NCBI GenBank assembly: GCA_019420545.1
Contig: JAHZGZ010000039.1
Location: 2,082-26,895 of the forward strand
Source: Bacteroidales bacterium
Lineage (GTDB): Bacteria > Bacteroidota > Bacteroidia > Bacteroidales > Muribaculaceae
Direction of reading: 5' to 3'
DNA length: 24,814 bases
Within the stretch, counting starts at the first letter, position 1. The number at the start of each line of letters is the position of its first letter. Of the stretch, positions 6,089-14,236 are shown in pieces. A program made the position numbers and the translations under genes. Under the pieces are notes generated by a model, which was given only the letters and a program-made list of their open reading frames with translations, did no database searches and was not told the origin of the DNA.

Positions 6089-7027
6089 TTACTCATGGTT
6101 CACTTCGTTGATAAATGAAGTTACAACCTTATGATACTCAGCTTGCCGATGAAGATTGTTGATATAATAAGATGGGATAGAAGAATAACCGAATTTGGCA
6201 CCGAGTATGGCACCGGCAATTGCTCCGTTTGTGTCGGCATCACCACCTTCATTGACAACCGACAGCAGTCCATCTTCAAATGACTTCGCGTGCCAATAGC
6301 ACCATAACGCCGCCGAAAGTGTACGCAGTGTGTACCCAATAGAATATGTCTCATCCAAATCAAGCATGGATATTTCAGAACTGTTATATGCGGCATCAAC
6401 CCATTCGAGTATCCGCTCATCGTATCTTTGAGTGATATTCTTTATTTCATCATAGGATAATTGTTTGTCATGCCATACAAGATTGTTGATGATTGAGGAT
6501 GCGATAACACACGAACCCACGCAACGTGGGTCGTAATGCGTCAGCTTACATATTGCCTCAGCCTGTTCTATGACATTATTTTGAACGAGACCGACAACGG
6601 ATGTTCTCATCAATGCGCCATTGGCTGCACTCTGCTGGCGAGACAGTTCCCACCATAGTTTGGAACACATCTCCGGTTGCTCGACATAGTCTGCCATGCA
6701 CAGCACCTTATATGTGTGACACCCAATCCCCATAGGTGTGCCATTGAACCAATCTTTGAAATTGGATGCAACGTGATGAAGATTGAAGGCACCGTTTTCA
6801 AAGCCATTCAGTATGCACAGCATCATATCTGTGTCATCAGTCCATGCGCCTTCAGCCCATCTACGTCGATGGGCATCTTGAATTATCTGGCTATAGGTTT
6901 TCAGTCCGTCAGGATAATTCTTAATTACCTCATCTTTGCTCATAAACTCGGAACCAAGTCCAAGCGCGTCTCCTATAGCCTGACCGTAAAGACAGCCCAA
7001 CATTTTGTCTTTTATTAAATCCATCAT
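6089..7027 (-). CDS. ADP-ribosylglycohydrolase family protein (DraG/ARH-like)
   Basis: Family members remove ADP-ribose from modified proteins or nucleic acids, or cleave related ADP-ribose compounds, using two metal ions. From the chosen start (312 aa), the signature blocks are complete. GQAIGDALG is at about residues 15-23, WTDDTDM at 62-68 (metal-binding aspartates), NGALMR near 136-141 and GGDADTNGAIAGAILGA from about 261 (second metal-binding Asp-x-Asp-Thr). All key acidic residues are present, so activity is likely. The start at 7027 is preferred over an upstream one at 7060 because the latter would overlap the preceding gene and adds no conserved residues. It is the last gene of the nine-gene minus-strand operon. 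No ADP-ribosyltransferase is recognised nearby, so its substrate is open. Confidence 0.9.
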   Translation of the reverse strand: MMDLIKDKMLGCLYGQAIGDALGLGSEFMSKDEVIKNYPDGLKTYSQIIQDAHRRRWAEGAWTDDTDMMLCILNGFENGAFNLHHVASNFKDWFNGTPMGIGCHTYKVLCMADYVEQPEMCSKLWWELSRQQSAANGALMRTSVVGLVQNNVIEQAEAICKLTHYDPRCVGSCVIASSIINNLVWHDKQLSYDEIKNITQRYDERILEWVDAAYNSSEISMLDLDETYSIGYTLRTLSAALWCYWHAKSFEDGLLSVVNEGGDADTNGAIAGAILGAKFGYSSIPSYYINNLHRQAEYHKVVTSFINEVNHE

Positions 7028-7047
7028 TTTGATATGTGCTAATAAGG

Positions 7048-8202
7048 TTAGAATGGACAATCTATATCTTCATCAATAATAATTTGGTCAGAGTAGAAAT
7101 GACCATTTGCAAATATATGTTTATCATCTTCGTCTTCGGTAATAATCATTTCAGTTCCAAGAATTGCCTCCAGCTTTTCTTTCTTTTTTCTGATGTCGGA
7201 TGTTATAAGAAGTTTTTTGGCTTCGTGTCCGTCTTTTAATGACAGGAGACAATCAAGAAGCAAACAAAACTTTTGGAATGCATGTTTTCTGTATGTATTA
7301 ATATAGACATTATTTTCGCCATAGAAATGCAAGGCTTTCCATGTCGTTAGTAAATCCATGACAACATTCGCCGTCTTACAAAACTCCACATTTTCGTTAT
7401 CATAATACTCTTTAACCTCAGAATTGTTTGATATAGACTCAAAAGAATATGACATATCCATAAATTTATCCGGAGCATTAGCGGCAAAACTGGTTTTAGT
7501 TAGACCGAGACGGAATCTCATCTTATAGTTTATGTCATCGGAATATTCAAGATAAATTACCGCATGATTCTCAGCGCGAGTTAGGATGAAGTTCTCGGGC
7601 TTAACGCCTTTCCATCTGTCATTCCCGGCTTCATCCTGTAGTTTCACAAGAATCAAGCGAAGGTCATTGTATGTGGTATAGAATTGCCATATTGGCTCAT
7701 CTGACAAGAACCATTCAATTGGCTTTATGTTACTGGTCACTGTATCAAGAAGGAATGACATCAATTTAGAACCATCCTTTGGTTCACAGTTTATTTCCAG
7801 ACCTTTGTCACAATTACAAAGCGACGCTTCAAACCCCTCACGCCACAGTTCAAGCATAAGCCATTCGGCATAAGAACGATAAAAAATCACAGGTTCATCG
7901 AAAACTCCTTCATGCTCATACTCGCAATGTACCTCTTCTCCACAGGCACAATTAGTTTGACCTACCAGTCTTAAGCGATGGGTATGGGCATTTTTGTCTG
8001 TCAAGCGAATCTCAATGGTAGCAACTGCGGTATAGGTGTTGTATTCCAAAGAAATGTCATTGTCGTTGATAGGCTGCCATACAAGAGCCTCGATATTTGT
8101 TCTTAACAAAGAGTATATATCCTCGAATTGTTTGATGTATTCCGGGACATCTTTTGGGATATGATGCTGAATGAAAACAGGTGAATTGGGATTGGGTGTC
8201 AT
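7048..8202 (-). CDS. Unknown 384-aa protein of the helicase operon
   Basis: I do not recognise this protein. It is acidic, has no signal peptide or membrane segment, and contains a cysteine cluster in the first half (TNCACGEEVHCEY near residue 85, then SLCNCDKGLEINC near 130) that might bind a metal. Tryptophan- and aromatic-rich segments follow (KPIEWFLSDEPIWQFYTTYNDL). The C-terminal third is helical and charged, ending with an acidic tail (ITEDEDDKHIF ... IIIDEDIDCPF). It sits 20 bp before the ADP-ribosylglycohydrolase and 18 bp after the broken gene, within the operon. Whether it supplies an ADP-ribosyltransferase or a sensing activity cannot be read from motifs. Confidence 0.75.
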   Translation of the reverse strand: MTPNPNSPVFIQHHIPKDVPEYIKQFEDIYSLLRTNIEALVWQPINDNDISLEYNTYTAVATIEIRLTDKNAHTHRLRLVGQTNCACGEEVHCEYEHEGVFDEPVIFYRSYAEWLMLELWREGFEASLCNCDKGLEINCEPKDGSKLMSFLLDTVTSNIKPIEWFLSDEPIWQFYTTYNDLRLILVKLQDEAGNDRWKGVKPENFILTRAENHAVIYLEYSDDINYKMRFRLGLTKTSFAANAPDKFMDMSYSFESISNNSEVKEYYDNENVEFCKTANVVMDLLTTWKALHFYGENNVYINTYRKHAFQKFCLLLDCLLSLKDGHEAKKLLITSDIRKKKEKLEAILGTEMIITEDEDDKHIFANGHFYSDQIIIDEDIDCPF

Positions 8203-8220
8203 AATCCTATATCAAACACA

Positions 8221-8728
8221 TTAAAATTCTGCGATAGGTTTTCTTGCAGATTCAAGTCTATCCCAAAAACTCATTGCTGATTTAAACACTTCAAAACAGA
8301 AATGTTCTCTGTCTCTAACCTCTTTGATGCAGCCATGACCCTTTTCATCGGTTACACACATCATATAACTTCCAAGGGAGTATTCCATTGTGAAATATAC
8401 TGCATTGATGCAGGTTTCTATTAACGGCAAGCATACCGATTTCAACTTCGGAAATCACCCTGCTTTTAGGCATTTCAACGATAATCAGACTAATCCCGGG
8501 GTGCCCGTTTATGCCTGACTCGATTGTCTTAATCTGACGATAGAGCGCAGAAACCTGTTTTGAAACGTTGTCGGGACGTTTGATGCTTGTTAGCTCTGCC
8601 ACGTCGGCGGATGGATTATTATTATATTCCTTCACCAATTCAGGTATAACTGTAAAGTTGAGATCATAATTGAATCTCATTACATCCTCTTTAGAAGGTT
8701 TTGAGAAGAGTTTTGAAAATATACTCAT
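8221..8728 (-). pseudogene. Unknown gene interrupted by a +1 frameshift
   Basis: Two overlapping frames seem to be halves of one gene. The first starts with ATG at 8728 (MSIFSKLFSKPSKEDVMRF...) and reads sensibly through IVEMPKSRVISEVEIGMLAVNRNLHQ; its remaining frame to a stop at 8345 looks non-native. The other frame becomes native-looking from AVYFTMEYSLGSYMMCVTDEKG and continues to the stop at 8221, but has no good start of its own (its nominal start is a TTG after an in-frame TGA). Dropping one base around 8400-8415 joins them into about 168 aa. Causes could be a real mutation, a sequencing error or programmed frameshifting. No slippery heptamer is obvious. Function is unknown. Spacing to both neighbours (16 and 18 bp) fits the operon. 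Confidence 0.6.
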
Positions 8729-8744
8729 GTCGCTTGAAATAAAG

Positions 8745-9014
8745 TTAAAAGTCCTGAACTATATTAGTGCGAGTCACCCATATCTCGGAAGTTACCGGGA
8801 TGTACTCATCATCAGGCTCTGAGATGACGAGCATCAACTCATCGGGCGATGTTGTGAAGTTCATCTGAAGTTTGCGCGAGCAAGGAACCCAGCCATAGCC
8901 CGGGATATTCAGGGCACGATTGTTATACCGTTTCCCATATTCGCCGTACAAGGTCATATAGCCAGCCTCAATTGAAGCTTCGCTTTTAAGATGTTGCAGT
9001 GAAATTGTTGTCAT
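8745..9014 (-). CDS. Small unknown protein of the helicase operon
   Basis: This is an 89-aa protein from the ATG at 9014 (MTTISLQHLKSEASIEAG...). A GTG at 9065 in the same frame would add 17 residues, but the added residues look unlike a coding start and ATG is preferred. The sequence appears mostly beta (GYMTLYGEYGKRYNN, PGYGWVPCSRKLQMNF, ELMLVISEP, IPVTSEIWVTRT), suggesting a compact soluble domain with no signal peptide. No family is recognised. It lies 72 bp after the coiled-coil membrane protein and 16 bp before the frameshifted gene. Confidence 0.6.
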   Translation of the reverse strand: MTTISLQHLKSEASIEAGYMTLYGEYGKRYNNRALNIPGYGWVPCSRKLQMNFTTSPDELMLVISEPDDEYIPVTSEIWVTRTNIVQDF

Positions 9015-9086
9015 ATCGGATATTTTGTTTATCCTATATGGCAACTGTTGTGTCAAGGTTAACACTTGATACTCTAAAAATGCGTT

Positions 9087-9959
9087 TTATCTTACAAACA
9101 ACAGTAAGAGCAATAGGAGTAAACCTATGACGTTAATTATTCCAAGGATTTTTAAGATGTTGACTGTTTTACCTATGCTATCGACTTTTGTATCAAGCGT
9201 ATTCATTCTGGAATCAAGGTTTTTCAACACGCTTCTGACACCATTGAGAATTTGCTCTTCAGTGGATTTTTGTTGCTTCTGAAAATCACCAACCACATCC
9301 AGCGAGTGCTGAAGACTTTTAATGCCTGAATCTTGTTGAGCTTGCAAAGATTTCAGTTCATCAGATATTTGGTTGAGTATTCGGGTATGATTAGACTCCA
9401 TGGATTTAAGTCCTTCGGAAATCTTGTCAAGAACAACGTGTTGCTCTTTTTGGGAATCATTGAGTTGAGATTCCAGTGTTGAAATATCCGCTTTAAGCGA
9501 TGTTACGGTTTCGGTCGCCTTTATTAGCGCAACATGAACCTTTGACAGTTCCGTTATGCTTGACCTAAAATCAGAATTGTTTTTTTCGTAGGTTGCTGAC
9601 TGGGCAACAGTCTCAGCTGAGAATCTATTACCAGCCTCAGTTGTTTTTTCGATGAACCGGGCAATGACGTTATTGCATTGATTTGCAAACGAATCATGCA
9701 CTGTCGATAACTGAGTTTTTATATTCTCTATTGATCTCTGTGCCTCGTCAGACAAAGATGATTGTCCCTTATCAAAAGCATTTGATATTGAGTTTAGAGA
9801 GTTCACTACGTTCTGAAATTCAGCAACGAATAAACGTATCTCATGCTGAACCTCTTTGTAGGATAGCGTTGTCTGTTCAACAAGAAGTCTTGCCGAAGCG
9901 ACTTCTTGTAGTTCAGATTCAAGGCGAGAAAGACTCGCCAGTATTTCCTGCGGGGTCAT
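9087..9959 (-). CDS. Coiled-coil protein with a C-terminal membrane anchor
   Basis: This is a 290-aa protein from the ATG at 9959 (MTPQEILASLSRLESEL). Nearly its whole length is heptad-patterned and rich in Ser, Gln, Glu and Lys, with no proline over long stretches, so a long coiled coil is predicted from about residue 5 to 255. It ends in a hydrophobic segment (ILKILGIINVIGLLLLLLLLFV, about 267-288) with one terminal Arg, which is the layout of a tail-anchored membrane protein with a large cytosolic stalk. An upstream in-frame ATG at 10010 would overlap the helicase stop at 9974 and is not favoured; the chosen start leaves a 14-bp gap. Superficially similar stalk proteins occur in membrane-linked defence systems and as chemoreceptor-like sensors, but no specific family is recognised. 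Confidence 0.75.
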   Translation of the reverse strand: MTPQEILASLSRLESELQEVASARLLVEQTTLSYKEVQHEIRLFVAEFQNVVNSLNSISNAFDKGQSSLSDEAQRSIENIKTQLSTVHDSFANQCNNVIARFIEKTTEAGNRFSAETVAQSATYEKNNSDFRSSITELSKVHVALIKATETVTSLKADISTLESQLNDSQKEQHVVLDKISEGLKSMESNHTRILNQISDELKSLQAQQDSGIKSLQHSLDVVGDFQKQQKSTEEQILNGVRSVLKNLDSRMNTLDTKVDSIGKTVNILKILGIINVIGLLLLLLLLFVR

Positions 9960-9973
9960 ATGTGTTGTAAAAT

Positions 9974-12919
9974 TTATGCTGTGAAATTTTGAGTAAAATG
10001 ATGTGCCCATTCAGCATGTTCTACTGCTTCGCACATCACGATTAGTAGCCCGAGATATTCTATGTGCCTATCATCAGTTACATTATATTTTTTCAATATA
10101 TCGAGATAGTTTTCGATATATCCCTGTAACTCTTGTTGAGATAAACTTTTACGCAATTCCTCATAGCCTTCTATGAACGAGACTTCTATTTCATCCTTTA
10201 ATGCAATTGACGTCTCATCAGCTTTGAGAAAAAGAAGACAAAATACATTCAAAAGACTAAGAATCGGATTGGGTGAAAGGATTCCTCGACGTATAAGTCG
10301 GATGGCACCTCTAAGATGTTTGATATTATCTTTAGGCGACGATACCCCATCGCTGTTGATAATTCTCATATACTTCAACAATATGGATTGCTCAAAGTCC
10401 TTGCCTTTGGAAGTATCAAGATTATATAGGGAGCCAGTGAAGAACCATTCCTTTCCGGATTGTGTATCATCTACAAGAGAATAGGGTTGCCCTGTCTCAT
10501 CTTTGTATTCATGCCGGGCATACTTTGAATTGAAATAGTAATAGAGGGTATCTTTCAATTCTTCATTCATTGCAAGCCAGTCAGCATTATCCTGAGTCGC
10601 CTCCTTGCAGAATTGCTCAATATCCTCGATAGCCTGCTTCCTCTTTGTCGCAATCTTCTTGTATATAAATTGTGTAAGAAAGAATAAGCAGTTAGCTATT
10701 TCAGTCCCGTTATATTTTTTGCAATAGGCTATCTGTGCATTAGCGCGGTTTTCGTTGTAATAGCGCATGAAGAATTGTTTTAACCCATCATAATACGCAC
10801 CGTCAGGTTTCTTGCGAGTAACAATTCTAAACTCTTGATTTACATAATCATGTGTAAAATCCTCAATCAGTCCAATGCAACACATTCGATAGATAGCCTT
10901 CATCAAGGCCGCTTGATATTGCTCTTGGTTCAGAGTGCGGAGTTGCTGGGTGTTATCTTTTGGTGAACGCGGTTGCTGGGTAATTGGTCGTAGATTCGCC
11001 TGATGCAAATAGCTGTCAAGGGTTTCAGAGTCTTTAGACGGATACCTATATGATATATAGGACACAACTGCTTCTCCATCTTTTGCTTGACTAAGTTTAG
11101 AAATAAAACCAGAGACAGTTTTGTTTTGCCGGGTAATGACATCTGTATCCTCTGTAACTGCAAGCTGATGATTCATCAGATAATCCATTACAGTCCATTC
11201 GGTCATCTCTCCAAGAAAATTTCCATCATAGAAGAATTTATGAACACCAAAATCCACGGGGACAGGAGCCAATAATCGTGTAAATTCATCCTGCTCATTA
11301 AACACCCTGTCCGAATATAGGACTACAGCCAGGGCCATTTTCCTATCGCGCCCTGCTCGCCCAGCCTCCTGAACAAAAGCCTCAAGTGATCCTGAATGGT
11401 TCACATTAAGTGTAAAACGAACATGCGGCTTGTCTATTCCCATTCCGAACGCCTTTGTTGCTACCATGATATTCGTCCGATTCTGAATAAAATCATCCTG
11501 TGATGCCGGATTGTCACCTCCAACAAACTCACTTACGTCCGATATATTTAGGACTGCCTTGATTTGTCCGGCTACTCCTATACGGGTGCCATTGTGAACT
11601 CCGAGTGTGCCTTGTCTGTGTGGGCAAAATATAATCGCAGACGAAATGTCGTGAGGATTAGCATACCATTCAGGGTTTACGTCAACATGTAATTCACGCG
11701 ATAATATGTTCCGTGCGAGTTCGGAGGTCGGCTCAATATTCTCTCTCTCAATAAAACGTTTCTTGATACGTTCTACATTCTCAGGTTGCTGCAACTCTTG
11801 TAAAGATGAATAGAAAATATCTCTCACCACTTCTGGGCAAGCCATGTTTTTTGCGGAATAAACATCCCATTTGTCATGAGCTGTTTCATCATCAACTTTG
11901 ACTATTCGATATTGCAATTCAAGACGATTAGTGTTTTCGTATCTAACAGTCGCTTCCGGATCAAGGGGAAAAGCGTTATTGCCAGACAGTTCTCGTTCTA
12001 CATCCGCTAAGACATCGAATGATGCGGTCGCAGTCAACCCCATAAGGGTAACGTGATTCCTTTCCTCATAGTCGGATTGTTTTGGCAGAACATATTGGTA
12101 TAAGTTTCGGCCGAGATGTAAATATGTAAAACGAAAATCATGTCCCCATTCCGAAACACAGTGAACCTCATCAATCACACCATAAGAGAAATAGACATGG
12201 TTGTCGGCCATTGCTCTTAGGCTTTCTCTGAATTTAAATATGGCGAGACGTTCAGGAGAAAGGAACACAAACAATAGTTTTGAGTCTTTCATCATATTCT
12301 CACGTTCAGCCTTATTCTGCACTGCGGAATTAATGAATGTACAGAAGTCAATACCATTTTTCAAAAGGCCGTCGTATTGGTCTTTCATCAGCGACATCAG
12401 AGGGTCGATGATGAGAGTAACACCTGGTTGAAGCATTGCGGCAATCTGATACGTAAGAGATTTACCGCCGCCTGTCGGCAAAAGTCCAATAACACTTTTA
12501 AGCTGCAATGCACGAGATATTATCGGAAGCTGACCTTCACGGAAGTTTTCTTTTCTGAAAAGCAACTGAATAAAATATCGAAGGTGTGTGACATTTTCTT
12601 CGATATTATCGTGGGTGCCTTGTTGATTAAGCCTCGTCAGCGGTTTATATACTATGCGGTCAGTCGTATAGATATAACGCTCTGAATATATGTTTTCGGA
12701 AGCTCGAACGTTAAAGTAGCAATTATTGACGGCTTTGAATTGAGAGAACTCGACTTCACGAGGATTCGATTTCTTGATAAGCGAGAAATCTATTACAATG
12801 TCAAATGTTTGGTCGGCAAGTTGCTTGCACGAATTAACATATACGTTTGCTCCGATGTGGAGTCTCGAATCTGGATACTTAGAATTGATTACCGACAGAT
12901 TGACTTTCGGAAATTTCAT
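9974..12919 (-). CDS. RecQ-type ATP-dependent DNA helicase with extra N- and C-terminal regions
   Basis: This 981-aa superfamily 2 helicase has a RecQ-like core: PTGGGKS (Walker A, about residues 148-154), DEVHCVSEWGHDFR (motif II and the aromatic-rich loop, from about 250) and MVATKAFGMGIDKPHVR with QEAGRAGRD (motifs V-VI, to about 525). It should unwind DNA 3'-to-5' using ATP. Housekeeping RecQ is about 600 aa. Here about 125 extra residues precede the helicase and about 440 follow it, and I see no clear HRDC domain or RecQ zinc cysteines in that tail. The start at 12919 is chosen because its ATG overlaps the preceding TGA as ATGA, giving translational coupling to the methyltransferase-like gene. 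An ATG at 13021 would overlap that gene by about 105 bp. Confidence 0.9.
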   Translation of the reverse strand: MKFPKVNLSVINSKYPDSRLHIGANVYVNSCKQLADQTFDIVIDFSLIKKSNPREVEFSQFKAVNNCYFNVRASENIYSERYIYTTDRIVYKPLTRLNQQGTHDNIEENVTHLRYFIQLLFRKENFREGQLPIISRALQLKSVIGLLPTGGGKSLTYQIAAMLQPGVTLIIDPLMSLMKDQYDGLLKNGIDFCTFINSAVQNKAERENMMKDSKLLFVFLSPERLAIFKFRESLRAMADNHVYFSYGVIDEVHCVSEWGHDFRFTYLHLGRNLYQYVLPKQSDYEERNHVTLMGLTATASFDVLADVERELSGNNAFPLDPEATVRYENTNRLELQYRIVKVDDETAHDKWDVYSAKNMACPEVVRDIFYSSLQELQQPENVERIKKRFIERENIEPTSELARNILSRELHVDVNPEWYANPHDISSAIIFCPHRQGTLGVHNGTRIGVAGQIKAVLNISDVSEFVGGDNPASQDDFIQNRTNIMVATKAFGMGIDKPHVRFTLNVNHSGSLEAFVQEAGRAGRDRKMALAVVLYSDRVFNEQDEFTRLLAPVPVDFGVHKFFYDGNFLGEMTEWTVMDYLMNHQLAVTEDTDVITRQNKTVSGFISKLSQAKDGEAVVSYISYRYPSKDSETLDSYLHQANLRPITQQPRSPKDNTQQLRTLNQEQYQAALMKAIYRMCCIGLIEDFTHDYVNQEFRIVTRKKPDGAYYDGLKQFFMRYYNENRANAQIAYCKKYNGTEIANCLFFLTQFIYKKIATKRKQAIEDIEQFCKEATQDNADWLAMNEELKDTLYYYFNSKYARHEYKDETGQPYSLVDDTQSGKEWFFTGSLYNLDTSKGKDFEQSILLKYMRIINSDGVSSPKDNIKHLRGAIRLIRRGILSPNPILSLLNVFCLLFLKADETSIALKDEIEVSFIEGYEELRKSLSQQELQGYIENYLDILKKYNVTDDRHIEYLGLLIVMCEAVEHAEWAHHFTQNFTA

Positions 12920-14235
12920 CTTGGAGAAATCTTCCGAAGCCGAAGCCAAATGATTAAGCATTTCAGCAAGTTCATGTAATGCGATAGCTGCACATCTGCT
13001 TCTTTCACCAATACATTCCAAATTTCTTTATCAAGTGAAAGATGATTGGTGAGAAGTGCTTCAAGAATTGTTTTTTCAATTCGTGCAACCGCCAAGGGCA
13101 CATCCTTAACGAGTTGAGCGGTTTCGTTGCTCATTCCGTTATTTGAGATGTAACGAATTCCACCATACTGTGCATCATCATCATCTTTAACTCCGGCATT
13201 CAGAACATCTGATAAAATATTTTCAAGCCACGGACTTGCTTTTGTGGGTAGGCCACGCTCAACTATATTGTTAAGGACTGCAAGAATTGGGTTTACATCA
13301 TCATAAACACTTGCTCCAATATCGAACGGTGCAAGCACCTCAAAAGCCGTTTCAATCGGAGCAACATCAAGGATGGACATATCGGACTTATATGCCGCAA
13401 AATATTGTTTAGGCGCATAGAAGCGATATGGAATAAGGATTTGCTCGCCTTGATCCACGCGATATTTGAACCCCTTAATAAAGCAGCCAAATGTGTATTT
13501 GTTATAATCGGTACGAGTAAAAAACTCAGTATTCCGATAACTTGAAAAGTAAGCGGAAGAAGGGAGTTGAAAGTAACGGCAAAACGCATTTATGCGATCT
13601 TCTCTGCGATTAGCCGGACCGATACACAATACATAATGCTTATGACCTGTGGTGGTAATAAGCTTGGCAAGTTTTTTCAAGTCAATAGTCTCGATGTCGA
13701 GAATATTTGAAAAAAGATGTATTGTTATTGGTTTCTTGTATTCAATATCGGATATACAATCAAAGTCCAGCGGCATTGTCGGCGGTAAACCGAGTTGCTT
13801 TTTTGAGATTTGTACCCCGGGAGCTGCTAACGATACGTTCAATTCTGCTCTATTTATTGCGGCGGTTGATGGTTCAATGAGCGTAATCTTTTTAATGTTT
13901 TGAAAAAGATTATACTCTCTCATTTTTTCAACAAAGCATACTGATGCGAGACCTTGCCCACAGCCCCAATCTACGACCTCAATAGATTCCTTAAGTTCAG
14001 AAAATGGTAAATCCTCGATAGCACGAAATACTTTGCGCTTGTGGCTTTCGCCATAGGCAGCAATGTAACAGTTTAAGCCGTCATCAGTTTTTAAAAGGCT
14101 GACACCGTGGTTTACCTCAGGATGAGACCAAGGATAAGGATATTGTTGATATTCAGAAGGCACTAACGATTTAGCCGTTTCAATAACAGCGTCAATCGTC
14201 AATGGGCTATATCTCGTTATTATGTCTGAATACAT
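12916..14235 (-). CDS. Class I SAM-dependent methyltransferase-like protein
   Basis: This is a 439-aa protein with a Rossmann methyltransferase core. Motif I is VVDWGCGQGLASVCF (from about residue 87), followed by an acidic strand end ITLIEP (motif II, ribose-binding Glu) and a hydrophobic strand near TIHLFSNILDIETID. Substrate is unknown. An N-terminal ~80-residue extension with a conserved-looking HGVSLLKTDDGLNCYIAAYGESHKRK segment precedes it, and a ~200-residue C-terminal region follows. No NPPY-type motif for DNA adenine methylation is obvious, so RNA, protein or small-molecule substrates are equally possible. It starts 1 bp after the DUF1848 stop and its own stop overlaps the helicase start, so the three genes are very tightly coupled. 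Confidence 0.75.
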   Translation of the reverse strand: MYSDIITRYSPLTIDAVIETAKSLVPSEYQQYPYPWSHPEVNHGVSLLKTDDGLNCYIAAYGESHKRKVFRAIEDLPFSELKESIEVVDWGCGQGLASVCFVEKMREYNLFQNIKKITLIEPSTAAINRAELNVSLAAPGVQISKKQLGLPPTMPLDFDCISDIEYKKPITIHLFSNILDIETIDLKKLAKLITTTGHKHYVLCIGPANRREDRINAFCRYFQLPSSAYFSSYRNTEFFTRTDYNKYTFGCFIKGFKYRVDQGEQILIPYRFYAPKQYFAAYKSDMSILDVAPIETAFEVLAPFDIGASVYDDVNPILAVLNNIVERGLPTKASPWLENILSDVLNAGVKDDDDAQYGGIRYISNNGMSNETAQLVKDVPLAVARIEKTILEALLTNHLSLDKEIWNVLVKEADVQLSHYMNLLKCLIIWLRLRKISPR

Positions 14236-14236
14236 A

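Noticed and set aside
8345..8400. C-terminal part of the 127-codon frame as the true end of that protein
   Set aside because: The alternative frame over the same bases reads as a much more natural protein that continues for a further 41 codons past this frame's stop at 8345, pointing to a frameshift.
12920..13021. Longer N-terminus for the helicase, starting at 13021
   Set aside because: It would overlap the methyltransferase-like gene by about 105 bp, while the ATG at 12919 gives a classic ATGA coupled start.
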